Source of the DNA: Lentzea indica
Lineage (GTDB): Bacteria; Actinomycetota; Actinomycetes; Mycobacteriales; Pseudonocardiaceae
Length of the DNA stretch: 55,520 nt
NCBI RefSeq assembly: GCF_012184385.1
Contig: NZ_VSRL01000037.1
Location: 1 to 55,520, forward strand
Reading direction: 5' to 3'
Shown here one piece after another: positions 17,511 through 26,304 of the stretch (positions within the stretch are counted from its first letter, which is position 1; every line of letters starts with the position of its first letter). The notes under the pieces are model-generated. The model was given only the letters and a program-made list of their open reading frames with translations. It had not been told where the DNA came from and did not search any database. The position numbers and the translations under genes are program-made.

Positions 17511-20224
17511 CTACGGTGTCCATGGTGAACTGACCGCCCAGCTCACGTCTTCCGCGTAGGAGACCGGGTTGTCGTAGATGTGCGCGCCGCCGTTCGAGGC
17601 GACCCAGACCTCCTCCGCGTAGTGACGGACGTTGGTGCCGAGCTCGTTGACCGACTCCAGCCGCACGCCGCCGTTGCCAGGCTGGGCACAGAACGTCGCA
17701 TCGCGGCGGAAGAGGTCGGTGTTGTCGTTGGTGTTCAGGCGAACGCGGAAATCCGCGTGCCGCAGGTAGTTCCCTGGGAAGTTGCGAGACTCGAGCGAGT
17801 AGCAGGTCGGGTCGGAGAGCCCGCGCCTGACCACGAACGTCGCGTCGGCCTTGAGCAGGCCGTCGCTCGCGCTCGTCACGACGTCCGTGCGTGCCAGACC
17901 GTCGCGGTGCCGCAGGTAGCGGTCGGTGAAACCGGGCGTGGTCACCCGGAACGACCGGGCCTGGTCCAGCGGCAGGTCCGCGCCGCTGCGCCACAACGCG
18001 ACGCCGATCGCCCACGTCGTGTCCGCGGCGAACGAGTTCGGTGTGTCCCAAGGGTTCGGGCCACCGGAACGCGCCAGGTGGACGGCCTCGTTGTAGTGCC
18101 GCACGAACGAACCTCGCTGGTTGTACGACTCCAGCGCGGTGCCGCCTGAGCCTTCCCGCGCGCAGAACGTGGCGTCGGCCGCAATCGTGCCGTTGTTCAC
18201 GTCTTTCCGGATGCGTCCGTTGCTGTGCCTGAGGAATTGGCCCGGGAAGTTCCGTGACTCGAACGACAGGCATGCTGCATCAGCGAGTCCTGGACGCACG
18301 TGGAAGGTGGCGTCCAGCCTGCCCAGGTCCGTGCTGATCACGTCGGTGCGGGCGAGACCGTCCTGGTGGCGCAGGTAGCGGTTGGTGTAACCGGTCGTCG
18401 TGACGCGCAACGAGACCACGTCGTCCGGACCCACCGCCGTGCCGCGCGCGATCGCGAGCACCTTCTGGTTGATCTCCCGCACCCGTGCCTCCGTCATCTT
18501 CAGCACGCGGCGGTCGTAGGTGTAAAAGCCGTTGACCTCGTTCTCCACGTCGTACGGCTCGGTGTAGACCGACGCGGACAATCCGCGCGTGTGCACCAGC
18601 CGGGCGACCTGCTTCACGATCTCCTCGTACCGCTTGGTCAGCGACTGCTCGTCCGGATACAGGGCGCCGTAGGCGAATCCCTTGCCCGGCTCGTACTCGT
18701 GGCCGACGACCCGGCGGCCCAGACCGCCGAACTCGCCCAGCATCGCGACCCTGTTGTTGTCGGGCGGCCGGGTGGCGGTCGTGATCTGGTAGGCGTGGTC
18801 GTCGATCACGTCGCCGTTGCCGGGATCGGGATCCGAGACGCAGCAGTTGGAACCCGAGTTGTGGTTGATCAGGCGGGTGTTGTCGATCGAGCGGACCAGG
18901 TCGACGATCCGGCCGGCGTCGTACTCGCCCCAGCCCTCGTTGAACGGCACCCACTGCACGATCGACGTGATGCCTTTGAGCTGGTCGAGCATCCGGCGCA
19001 GCTCGGACTCGTAGTTCGCGCGCCCGTTCGGGACCTCGTCGACCGCGTCGAGCGACGGCATGTCCTGCCAAACCATCAGCCCGAGCCGGTCGGCGTGGTA
19101 GAACCAGCGCGCAGGCTCGACCTTGATGTGCTTGCGAACCATGTTGAACCCCAAAGCTTTCTGGCGTTCCAGGTCCCAGCGCAGCGCCTCGTCGGTCGGC
19201 GCCGTGTAGATGCCGTCCGGCCAGTAGCCCTGGTCGAGCGTGCCGATCTGGAAGACGAACTTCCCGTTCAGCAACGGCCTCATGACACCGCCGACCATCG
19301 CCTTGCCGAGCGAGCGCATGCCGAAGTAGCCGGTCACGACGTCCCCGCCGGCCAGCGTGACGCGCAGGTCGTAGAGGAACGGGTCGTCCGGCGACCACAA
19401 CCTGGCGTTGGGCACCGGGATCCGCAGGTGGCCGCCGGTCGTACCGGTGCGCGAGCCGACGACGGTGCCGTTCATCAGGACCTCGGCTGTGACGCTCTGG
19501 CCGGCGGTGCCTGCACGACCAGGTCGAGCACGCCCGCACCGACGTCCGGGGTGGTGTCGAGGCGCGTGATGTGTGCGCTTCGCACCGGTTCCAGCCAGAC
19601 GGTCTGCCAGATGCCGGATGCCGCGGTGTAGAAGATTCCGCTCGGGTCGCGGCGCTGTTTCCCGATCGGATAACGGCTGCCGTCGATCGGCGAGTGAACG
19701 CCGACGACGATCTCGTTCGTTCCCGCCTGGAGCGCGGGCGTGATGTCGAACGAGAACGCGTCGAAGCCACCGGTGTGCGTGCCGACCTGCCTGCCGTTGA
19801 CCCAGACCCTCGTCTCCCAGGTGACGGCGCCGAAGTTGAGCTTCACGCTCCGTCCGTTCCAAGTGGACGGAACGGTGAAGGTGCGGCGGTAGAACATGTT
19901 GTCCTCGTGCCGTTTGATCCCCGACAGCGCGGACTCGATCGGGTACGGCACGAGCACGCCTTCGGCCAGCGGCCTGCCGAAGGGCGGGTTGTTCAGGTTC
20001 GGTGCTCCGGCGAACTCCCAGACCCCGTTGAGGTTCTGCCACTCGGTGCGCACGAGCTGCGGGCGTGGATACTCGGGCAGGGCGTTGGCCGGCGACACCT
20101 GGGCGGTCCAGGGTGTCGTCAGCGGAGGGGTTTTCGGGACCCACTCCACCGCGTGCGCGGCGGGGGTGATGAAAGTGGCTGTGATCAGGATTCCGACCAA
20201 CACGCCCAGGACGCGTCTGGTCAT
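17511..20224 (-). pseudogene. Secreted glycoside hydrolase family 2 enzyme with AbfB (CBM42-like) repeats, frameshifted
   Basis: From ATG 20224 (GGAGAG upstream) a signal peptide (RRVLGVLVGILITATFITPA) leads into GH2 sugar-binding and immunoglobulin domains. The frame breaks near 19503-19506; one lost G in the minus strand would join LDLVVQ to GTAGQSVTAEVLMNG. The TIM barrel has the acid/base in PFNEGWGEYD and the nucleophile in LGEFGG. After about residue 590 come at least two AbfB modules (YTNRYLRHQDGLARTDVIS; FTDRYLRHRDGLARTDVVT), which bind arabinofuranose. It is the last gene of the sugar transport operon, eight bases after the second permease, so extracellular release of furanose sugars is likely. 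Confidence 0.8.
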
Positions 20225-20231
20225 GGCTCTC

Positions 20232-21194
20232 CTATCTTCGAAGTATTCGTTGCAGGACAACGACGACGAGCAGGAAGACGCCGCTGACCACCGACTGGTA
20301 GTTGCTGTCGAGCGTGCCGATCTGGTTGATGACGTTCTGGATGACCTTGATCAGGCCGACACCGATCACGGTGCCGAGGACCGTGCCCATGCCACCGGTC
20401 AGCAGGGTTCCGCCGATGACGACGACCGAGATGGCGTCGAGTTCGGTGCCGACGCCGATGACCGTGACGCCCGATTGCAGATAGGCGGCGGTCAGGGCGC
20501 CGGCGAGGCCCGCCAGCGTGCCGCTCATCGTGTAGACGAGGATCTTGGTCTTCGCGACGGGAACACCCATCAGGATCGCGGACTGCTCGGCGCCGCCTGC
20601 TGCGAACACGTTCTGGCCGAAGCTCGTTCGGTTCAGGATCATCCCGCCCAGGACGCACAGCACGGCCGCGATGAAGATCGGATAGCCGAAGCCGAACACC
20701 GTGCCGCGGCCCAGTTCGACGAACGCGCTGTCCGGCGGGATCTGGTAGGTGTTGGCGCCCTCGTCGGTGATGGCGAGCAGGAGTCCGCGTGCGAACAGCA
20801 GGGACGCCAGCGTGACGATGAACGGCGCCATGTTCGTGCGGGCGATCAGCAGGCCGTTGATCAACCCGATGAGCCCGCACACCAGCAGCGGCAGTGCCAG
20901 CGCCACCAGGAAGCCGTACTGCGAGCCCCAGGCCGCGAGCACGCCGCCGAGGGCGTAGAGCGAGCCGACGGACAGGTCGATGCCACCGGTGATGATCACG
21001 AACGTCATGCCGAGCGCGATCACCGCGAGGAACGAGCCCTGCAGGGCCAGATCGCGCAGGTTGTCGAGGCTGCCGAAGCGCGGGAAGACCAGCCAGGACA
21101 CCGCGACCATCAGCACCAGCGCGACAGCGGCGCCCTGGCGTTGCAGGACCTTGGTTCTGGTTGCCGCGGTCAGGGTGGTCATCGGGGTGGTCAT
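20232..21194 (-). CDS. Sugar ABC transporter permease (YjfF/RbsC type)
   Basis: 320 residues, about 8-10 membrane helices, in the inner membrane. BPD_transp_2 hallmarks are clear: GMTFVIITGGIDLSVGSLYA and the loop VIGGTLLTGGMGTVLGTVIG. Its start overlaps the stop of the upstream permease gene as ATGA. It forms the heterodimeric channel with that permease, serving the YtfQ-like binding protein. In E. coli the comparable pair is YtfT-YjfF for galactofuranose; the similarity in gene order and family supports a furanose substrate. Confidence 0.92.
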   Translation of the reverse strand: MTTPMTTLTAATRTKVLQRQGAAVALVLMVAVSWLVFPRFGSLDNLRDLALQGSFLAVIALGMTFVIITGGIDLSVGSLYALGGVLAAWGSQYGFLVALALPLLVCGLIGLINGLLIARTNMAPFIVTLASLLFARGLLLAITDEGANTYQIPPDSAFVELGRGTVFGFGYPIFIAAVLCVLGGMILNRTSFGQNVFAAGGAEQSAILMGVPVAKTKILVYTMSGTLAGLAGALTAAYLQSGVTVIGVGTELDAISVVVIGGTLLTGGMGTVLGTVIGVGLIKVIQNVINQIGTLDSNYQSVVSGVFLLVVVVLQRILRR

Positions 21195-22123
21195 CGGCGC
21201 TCCCGTGCCACGTACACGGCGGCGATGATGATCGCGGCCTGGATCATCTGCGCGATCGAGTCAGGCAGGTTGTGCTTGATCAGGGTGGCACGGACGAGCT
21301 GCATCAGGACCACGCCCATCACCGTGCCGAGCACGCGCACTTTGCCGCCGGTGAGCGGAGTTCCGCCGACGACCACCGCGGTGATCGCGGACAGTTCCAT
21401 GAGCAGGCCCATGTCCGCGGGGTCGCTGGCGGCGAGCCTGGAGGTGGCCAGGACGCCGGCGACCGCGGCGAGCACGCCGCAGATGGCGTAGACGCCGACC
21501 AGCACCCGGTTGACCGGGAGTCCGGCCAGCGTGGCGGCCTTGCGGTTGCCGCCGATCGCGACGAGCTGACGGCCGAACGTCGTGCGGTTGGTGAGACCGG
21601 CGACCACCACCGCGAGCAGGACCGCGATCAGCACGCTGATCGGGATTCCGAGCACGTCGCCGGTGCCGAGTGCGAGGAACGCCGGGTCGTGCAGCTGCAC
21701 GAGCTGGCCCTCCGCGATGACCAGCGCCAAGCCGCGTCCGCCTACCAGCAGCGCGAGGGTGGCGACGATCGGCTGGATGCCGACTTCGGCGACGAGGAAG
21801 CCGTTGAAGGCGCCCGCTGCCAGGCCGACGACGAGCGCCATCGTGATCGCGACGAGCGGGCCGGCGCCGAGGTAGAGCGGGATGATCGCGGCGGCCAGCG
21901 CCATGACGGCGCCGACGCTCAGGTCGACACCTTCGGTGCCGATCACCAGCGCCATGCCGAGCGCGACGATCAGGACGGGCGCGGCCTGGACGAGCTGCGT
22001 GGTGAAGTTGCCGAGCGTCAGGAAGTTGGCCGTGAAGAGTGCGTTGAACAGCAGCAGCGCGACAACGGCGACGTAGACACCGTTGTCCTGGAGCCAGCGT
22101 GTTCTAGTTGCTGTCAGCGTCAT
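21191..22123 (-). CDS. Sugar ABC transporter permease (YtfT/RbsC type)
   Basis: 310 residues with multiple membrane helices and the BPD_transp_2 motifs VLIVALGMALVIGTEGVDLSV and VVVGGTPLTGGKVRVLG. The start lies inside the end of the ATPase gene (20-base overlap), and the stop overlaps the next permease, showing tight translational coupling. It is the first of two channel subunits. Confidence 0.92.
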   Translation of the reverse strand: MTLTATRTRWLQDNGVYVAVVALLLFNALFTANFLTLGNFTTQLVQAAPVLIVALGMALVIGTEGVDLSVGAVMALAAAIIPLYLGAGPLVAITMALVVGLAAGAFNGFLVAEVGIQPIVATLALLVGGRGLALVIAEGQLVQLHDPAFLALGTGDVLGIPISVLIAVLLAVVVAGLTNRTTFGRQLVAIGGNRKAATLAGLPVNRVLVGVYAICGVLAAVAGVLATSRLAASDPADMGLLMELSAITAVVVGGTPLTGGKVRVLGTVMGVVLMQLVRATLIKHNLPDSIAQMIQAAIIIAAVYVARERR

Positions 22124-23594
22124 CCATCACCTCCGCCGCGATCGCCCCGAGCACGTGCTCGCGGGTGAGCTGGGCTCCCTCCAGCTCACCCGCGACGGCC
22201 CCGTCCCGCAGCACGATGAGCCGGTCCGCGCCGTCGAGCAGCTCGTCCAGCTCGGAACTGATCAGCAACACCGCCAGGCCTTCCCGCGCGAGCTCGTCGA
22301 TCAGCGCCTGGACCTCCGCCTTGGCACCGACGTCGATGCCGCGCGTGGGTTCGTCGAGGAGCAGGATCTTGGGTTCCGTGCACAACCATCTGGCCAGCAA
22401 CACCTTCTGCTGGTTGCCGCCGGACAGCTCCGCGACCTTCTGCTCGGGGCTGGAGACCTTGATGCGCAGGCGGGTGATGAACGTGTCGACGATCCGGTCC
22501 TGCCTCGCCCTGCTGATCACGCCGAACCTGCTCAGCCTCGGCAGCGCGGCAAGCACGATGTTCTCGCGCACGGACAGGTTCGGGATGATCCCCTCCGTCT
22601 TGCGGTCTTCCGCGAGCATGCTGATGCCCGCCTTGGTGGCCGCTTTCACGTTGTGCGGCACCGGTTTGCCCGCGACGAGCACGGTGCCGTCGTCGAGCGG
22701 GAGGGCGCCGATGATCGCTTTCGCGGTCTCCGTGCGGCCCGACCCGAGCAGGCCGGCGAGGCCCACGACCTCACCCGGCCGGATCGCCACGTTGACGGCG
22801 TTGATGCGGGGTTTGCTGGTGAGACCGGTTGCTTCGAGAACCGGCTCTCTGCCGGCGTAGTGATCCTCGCCGAACGCCGTGGTGCCGTGTTTCTGGATCT
22901 CGTTGACCGATCTGCCCAGCATCAGCGACACCAGCTCGATGCGCGGAAGTTCCTTGAGCGGCCCGCTGTGCACGCTCCGCCCGTCTCTCAGGACCGTGAC
23001 CGTGTCGCAGATCCGGTACAGCTCGTCCATGCGGTGGCTGACGTAGATGATCGCGATCCCTGCCTCGTGGAGTTTTCGCACCACTTCGAGCAATGTCTCG
23101 ACTTCGCGTGGTTCCAGCGATGACGTGGGTTCGTCCATGATCACGACATCGGCGTCGGCCTCGACAGCTCTGGCCAGCGCGACCATTTGCTGCTCGCCGA
23201 CCGCGAGTGTCCCGAGTGGACTGCTCACGTCCGCCGTGATGCCGTAGCCCGTGAGCAGTTCGGCGGCGTCGGCGCTGCGGCGGGCGCGGTCGATCAGGCC
23301 GAGCCGGTTGCGCGGCTCGCGGCCGAGGAACAGGTTGGCGGCCACGCTCATCAGCGGGACGAGGTTGACCTCCTGGTAGATCGTGGAGATGTGGCCTTTG
23401 CGGGTGATGCGACCGGCATCCGGGGTGTGGATGCCGGTCAGCACCTTGATCAGCGTCGACTTGCCTGCGCCGTTCTCCCCGACCAGCGCGTGGATCTCGC
23501 CCCGGTTGAGCGTGAAGTCCACGTCGTCGAGCGCCCGCACGCCGGCGAAGGTCTTCGTGACGCCGGCGACCTCGATGACCGGATCAGTAGGCAT
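22104..23594 (-). CDS. Sugar ABC transporter ATP-binding protein (YtfR/RbsA/MglA type)
   Basis: 496 residues with two fused ATPase domains. Domain 1 has Walker A GENGAGKST, signature LAVGEQQM and Walker B DVVIMDEPTSS. Domain 2 has a degenerate Walker A (GLLGSGRTET), signature LSGGNQQK and Walker B ILLLDEPTRGID, the asymmetric arrangement typical for monosaccharide importers. It powers import through the two adjacent permeases. It overlaps the binding-protein gene by 11 bases and the next permease by 20. Confidence 0.94.
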   Translation of the reverse strand: MPTDPVIEVAGVTKTFAGVRALDDVDFTLNRGEIHALVGENGAGKSTLIKVLTGIHTPDAGRITRKGHISTIYQEVNLVPLMSVAANLFLGREPRNRLGLIDRARRSADAAELLTGYGITADVSSPLGTLAVGEQQMVALARAVEADADVVIMDEPTSSLEPREVETLLEVVRKLHEAGIAIIYVSHRMDELYRICDTVTVLRDGRSVHSGPLKELPRIELVSLMLGRSVNEIQKHGTTAFGEDHYAGREPVLEATGLTSKPRINAVNVAIRPGEVVGLAGLLGSGRTETAKAIIGALPLDDGTVLVAGKPVPHNVKAATKAGISMLAEDRKTEGIIPNLSVRENIVLAALPRLSRFGVISRARQDRIVDTFITRLRIKVSSPEQKVAELSGGNQQKVLLARWLCTEPKILLLDEPTRGIDVGAKAEVQALIDELAREGLAVLLISSELDELLDGADRLIVLRDGAVAGELEGAQLTREHVLGAIAAEVMDDADSN

Positions 23595-24621
23595 TGCTCA
23601 GCTTCTGCGCCGCGTTCGTGGTGTCGTACTCGTCGTCGGAGATCACGATGTTCTGCGGGATCTCGTCGCCCTTGCCGAACTTCTCCAGCGTGTCGAACGC
23701 GAGCGGACCGAACCGCGGGTTCGACTCGATCACCGCGGTGTAGCTGCCGTCCGCGACCAGCTGCACGGCGTTGCGCGTGCCGTCGACGGACACGATCTTG
23801 ACGTCCTTGCCCGGCGACTTGCCTGCGGCTTTGAGAGCGGTGACGGCGCCGACGCCCATCTCGTCGTTCTCGGCGTAGACGGCGGTGATGTCCGGGTTGC
23901 TCTGGATCAGCTGCTCCATCACGGCCTGGCCCTTGGACCTGTCGAACTCGCCGGTCTGCTCGGCCACCACCGTGAGGCCGGTGCCGGCGATCCCGTCCTT
24001 GAAGCCCTTGGTCCTGTCGACCGTGACGTTGTTGCCCGACGCGCCGAGCAGGATCGCGACCTTGCCGCTGCCGCCGGTCGCCTTGACCATCTGCTGGGCG
24101 GCGCGCTTGCCCTGCTCCACGAAGTCCGAGCCGATGAACGTGAGGTAGTCCGTGCAGGGTTGCGAGGTCACCTTGCGGTCGATGGTGATCACCGGGACCT
24201 GCTTGGCCTTGGCCGCGTCGAACGCGGGCTGCAGGCCGTCGGAGTTGAGCGGTGCCACGATCAGCAGCTTCGCCCCGCGATCGAGCAACGACTTGATGTC
24301 GCTGATCTGCTTGTTCAGGTCGCTCTGCGCGTTCGTGACCAGCAGGTTCACACCTCGTTTGGCGGCCTCGTCCTTGATCGACTGCGTCTCGGCGACGCGG
24401 AACGGGTTCGCTTCCTTCTCCGACTGGGAGAAGCCGACCGTCGCCCCCTTGACATCCACTTGGGGATATCCGGTCTTGGCCCGCGAACAGCCAGGACCCG
24501 AGGTTTGTTGCTGCGCGGCGCTCGCTGCGGGCCCGCCACTGTTCGTGGTCTGCGGGCTCTCTCTGGCGGTGCAGCTCGTGACGAGCAGTGCGGTGACGGC
24601 GATGAGCAGGGTGCGAGACAT
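23584..24621 (-). CDS. Sugar-binding lipoprotein, YtfQ-like (galactofuranose family)
   Basis: 345 residues; a lipoprotein signal ends at the lipobox VTSC (Cys17). The fold is periplasmic-binding-protein type 1: GATVGFSQSEKEANPFRVAE, LIVAPLNSDGL, VITIDRKV, FDRSKGQAVMEQL, AVYAENDEMGVGAV and IVSVDGTRNAVQ. FSQ, the RSKG helix and END(E)M correspond closely to E. coli YtfQ, which binds galactofuranose. It is the first gene of the operon and would be most abundant. A LacI-type palindrome lies 49 bases upstream of its start. Confidence 0.92.
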   Translation of the reverse strand: MSRTLLIAVTALLVTSCTARESPQTTNSGGPAASAAQQQTSGPGCSRAKTGYPQVDVKGATVGFSQSEKEANPFRVAETQSIKDEAAKRGVNLLVTNAQSDLNKQISDIKSLLDRGAKLLIVAPLNSDGLQPAFDAAKAKQVPVITIDRKVTSQPCTDYLTFIGSDFVEQGKRAAQQMVKATGGSGKVAILLGASGNNVTVDRTKGFKDGIAGTGLTVVAEQTGEFDRSKGQAVMEQLIQSNPDITAVYAENDEMGVGAVTALKAAGKSPGKDVKIVSVDGTRNAVQLVADGSYTAVIESNPRFGPLAFDTLEKFGKGDEIPQNIVISDDEYDTTNAAQKLSNAY

Positions 24622-24669
24622 CGTTGGCTCCTACACGGGCTGTGCGTGGACGCGCTCTCACCGCTAGAT

Positions 24670-24694
24670 TTGCATCGTTGTTCCAACGATGTAA
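24670..24694. promoter_or_regulatory. LacI-type operator in the divergent sugar-operon promoter region
   Basis: TTGCATCGTTG-TTC-CAACGATGTAA, 11-base arms matching at 10 positions. It lies 49 bases before the binding-protein start and 66 before the LacI start, so one repressor could control both transcripts. Confidence 0.7.
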
Positions 24695-24706
24695 AGACTG
24701 AGGCCT

Positions 24707-24742
24707 TCCCGGTACTTTTCCCGGTACGAGTCCCGGTTCCCT
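24707..24742. repeat. Three tandem 12-bp repeats upstream of the LacI gene
   Basis: Units TCCCGGTACTTT, TCCCGGTACGAG and TCCCGGTTCCCT follow each other exactly between the palindrome and the LacI start. The 12-base period puts successive units on nearly the same DNA face. They could be secondary regulator sites. Confidence 0.6.
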
Positions 24743-24759
24743 TTCGGCTAGGAGGCTGT

Positions 24760-25749
24760 GTGGCCACGCTCAAGGACGTCGCCCGCCTGGCGGGCGTCTC
24801 GGTGAAGACCGTGTCGAACGTGGTCAACGGCTACTCGTTCGTCAAACCCGACAACCGCCGCCGCGTCGAGGAGGCACTGGAGGCGACCGGCTACCGCCCC
24901 AACCTCGGCGCCCGCAACCTGCGCCGCGGCCGCACCGGCTTCATCGCCCTGGTCCTGCCGGAGCTCTCCATCCCCTACTTCGCCGAGCTGACGGGCCTCG
25001 TCATCGCCGCGGCCCAGGAACACGAGTGGAACGTGCTCATCGAGCAGACCTTCGGCACCCTGTCCGGCGAACGCTCGGCCTTGGCGTCGCTCGGCCCGCA
25101 CCTGGTGGATGCCGCGATCTTGAGCCCGGAAGCGTTGCAGGTGGACGACTTCCAGCTGACCGTCCCCTCCGTGATGCTGGGCGAGCACGCCGTGGACGTC
25201 CCGATCTCGCGCGTCGGCATCGACAACGTGGCAGCGGCCCAGGCCGCGGTCCGCCACCTGATTTCGTTGGGCCGCAAGCGAATCGCCGCGATCGGCGCCC
25301 ACCCTCACCGCGGCACCGCCGCCCTGCGCCTGGAGGGCTACCGCGCGGCACTGGCCGAAGCCGGTCTGCCGTTCGTTGAGGAGCTGGTCGTACCGGCTCT
25401 GAACTACCACCGCGCCGACGGTGCCGCCGCGATGAAGTCGTTGCTGGACCTGCGCACCCCGCCCGACGCCGTGTTCTGCTTCAACGACCTGCTGGCCATC
25501 GGCGCGATGCGAACAGCCGCCGAACGTTTCGTGCGAGTGCCCCACGACCTTGCCGTGGTGGGCTTCGACAACAACGAGGAAAGCGTCTACAGCTCCCCGT
25601 CCCTGACTTCGATCGCCCCCGACAAGGCCGCCATCGCCTCCGCCGCCGTGGACCTGCTGCAACGCCGCGCCGGCCAGCCGGACCTGGCGCTCGAGGACGT
25701 GCAGACCCCGTTCTCTTTGCAGGTGAGGGAAAGTACCGTGGCCCGATGA
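24760..25749 (+). CDS. LacI family transcriptional regulator of the sugar operon
   Basis: 329 residues from GTG 24760, five bases after GGAGG; the frame is open far upstream, but that is antisense to the operon. The helix-turn-helix is textbook (TLKDVARLAGVSVKTVSNVV at residues 3-22) with hinge helix YRPNLGARNLRRG. The effector domain has the usual LacI/PurR features (RVGIDNVAAAQAAVRHLISL, AVFCFNDLLAIGA, VVGFDNNEES). It faces the transport operon across 138 bases that hold a palindrome and triple repeats, so it probably represses that operon until the imported sugar binds. Confidence 0.93.
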   Translation: MATLKDVARLAGVSVKTVSNVVNGYSFVKPDNRRRVEEALEATGYRPNLGARNLRRGRTGFIALVLPELSIPYFAELTGLVIAAAQEHEWNVLIEQTFGTLSGERSALASLGPHLVDAAILSPEALQVDDFQLTVPSVMLGEHAVDVPISRVGIDNVAAAQAAVRHLISLGRKRIAAIGAHPHRGTAALRLEGYRAALAEAGLPFVEELVVPALNYHRADGAAAMKSLLDLRTPPDAVFCFNDLLAIGAMRTAAERFVRVPHDLAVVGFDNNEESVYSSPSLTSIAPDKAAIASAAVDLLQRRAGQPDLALEDVQTPFSLQVRESTVAR

Positions 25750-26303
25750 CGGTGACGTTCGGTCCGGACCACATCGTTTTCGCCGGCTACGAGTTCCCGT
25801 GGGCCAGCGTGCACCCGCACGGTGTCCTCACCGCCTCTCGCATCCGCGACTGCTACGTGGAGGTGGGCCCGCTGGAGATCCGCACCGTGTCGGGCGAGAC
25901 GTTGTTCCTGTCGTGGGACGACAAGCCAGGCCTGGCCGAGTTCTGCCGGCGTCACGACATCCCGGTGGTGAGTCGGCTCGACGTCTGGGGCAACCTGTTC
26001 GAGCCGTTCCTCGACACCGAGTTCTCCTCCTCCGAGCAGTCGGCGACGGACGCGCGGTTGCGGGCCGTTGGGCTGTCTCAATCGTCGATCGACACCATTC
26101 GTCAACGGCTCACGCCGTTGATGCACTCGTACAACTTCGACAGCATGCTGTGGGAGTGGGGTCATCTCGGCCTGTACGAACTGCTCAAGGCGTTGAACGG
26201 TCACCTCGTCGATCCCGCTTTGCCTGCGGCGTTGGGGGATTTGGGCGAGGTCTATCGGTGGGCTATGGAGATCGCTGACTACGGGCGTGCGAAGGCGTTG
26301 TAG
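25746..26303 (+). CDS. Conserved hypothetical protein coupled to the LacI gene
   Basis: 185 residues; ATG 25746 overlaps the LacI stop (ATGA). The protein is soluble and has no signal peptide. The N-terminal half is beta-rich (HIVFAGYEFPWASVHPHG, LEIRTVSGETLFLSWDD, as in a small barrel) and the C-terminal half is helical (LSQSSIDTIRQRL, LWEWGHLGLYELLKALNG). I cannot name the family. Coupling to the regulator suggests a role in the sugar locus or simply readthrough expression. Confidence 0.72.
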   Translation: MTVTFGPDHIVFAGYEFPWASVHPHGVLTASRIRDCYVEVGPLEIRTVSGETLFLSWDDKPGLAEFCRRHDIPVVSRLDVWGNLFEPFLDTEFSSSEQSATDARLRAVGLSQSSIDTIRQRLTPLMHSYNFDSMLWEWGHLGLYELLKALNGHLVDPALPAALGDLGEVYRWAMEIADYGRAKAL

Positions 26304-26304
26304 G

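Noticed and set aside
18300-19631. Plus-strand ORF of 443 codons
   Set aside because: Shadow of the GH2 gene; no motifs and Arg/Val/Asp-rich pseudo-translation.
23383-24759. Long open frame upstream of the LacI start
   Set aside because: It is antisense to the binding-protein and ATPase genes; LacI starts at 24760 with GGAGG.
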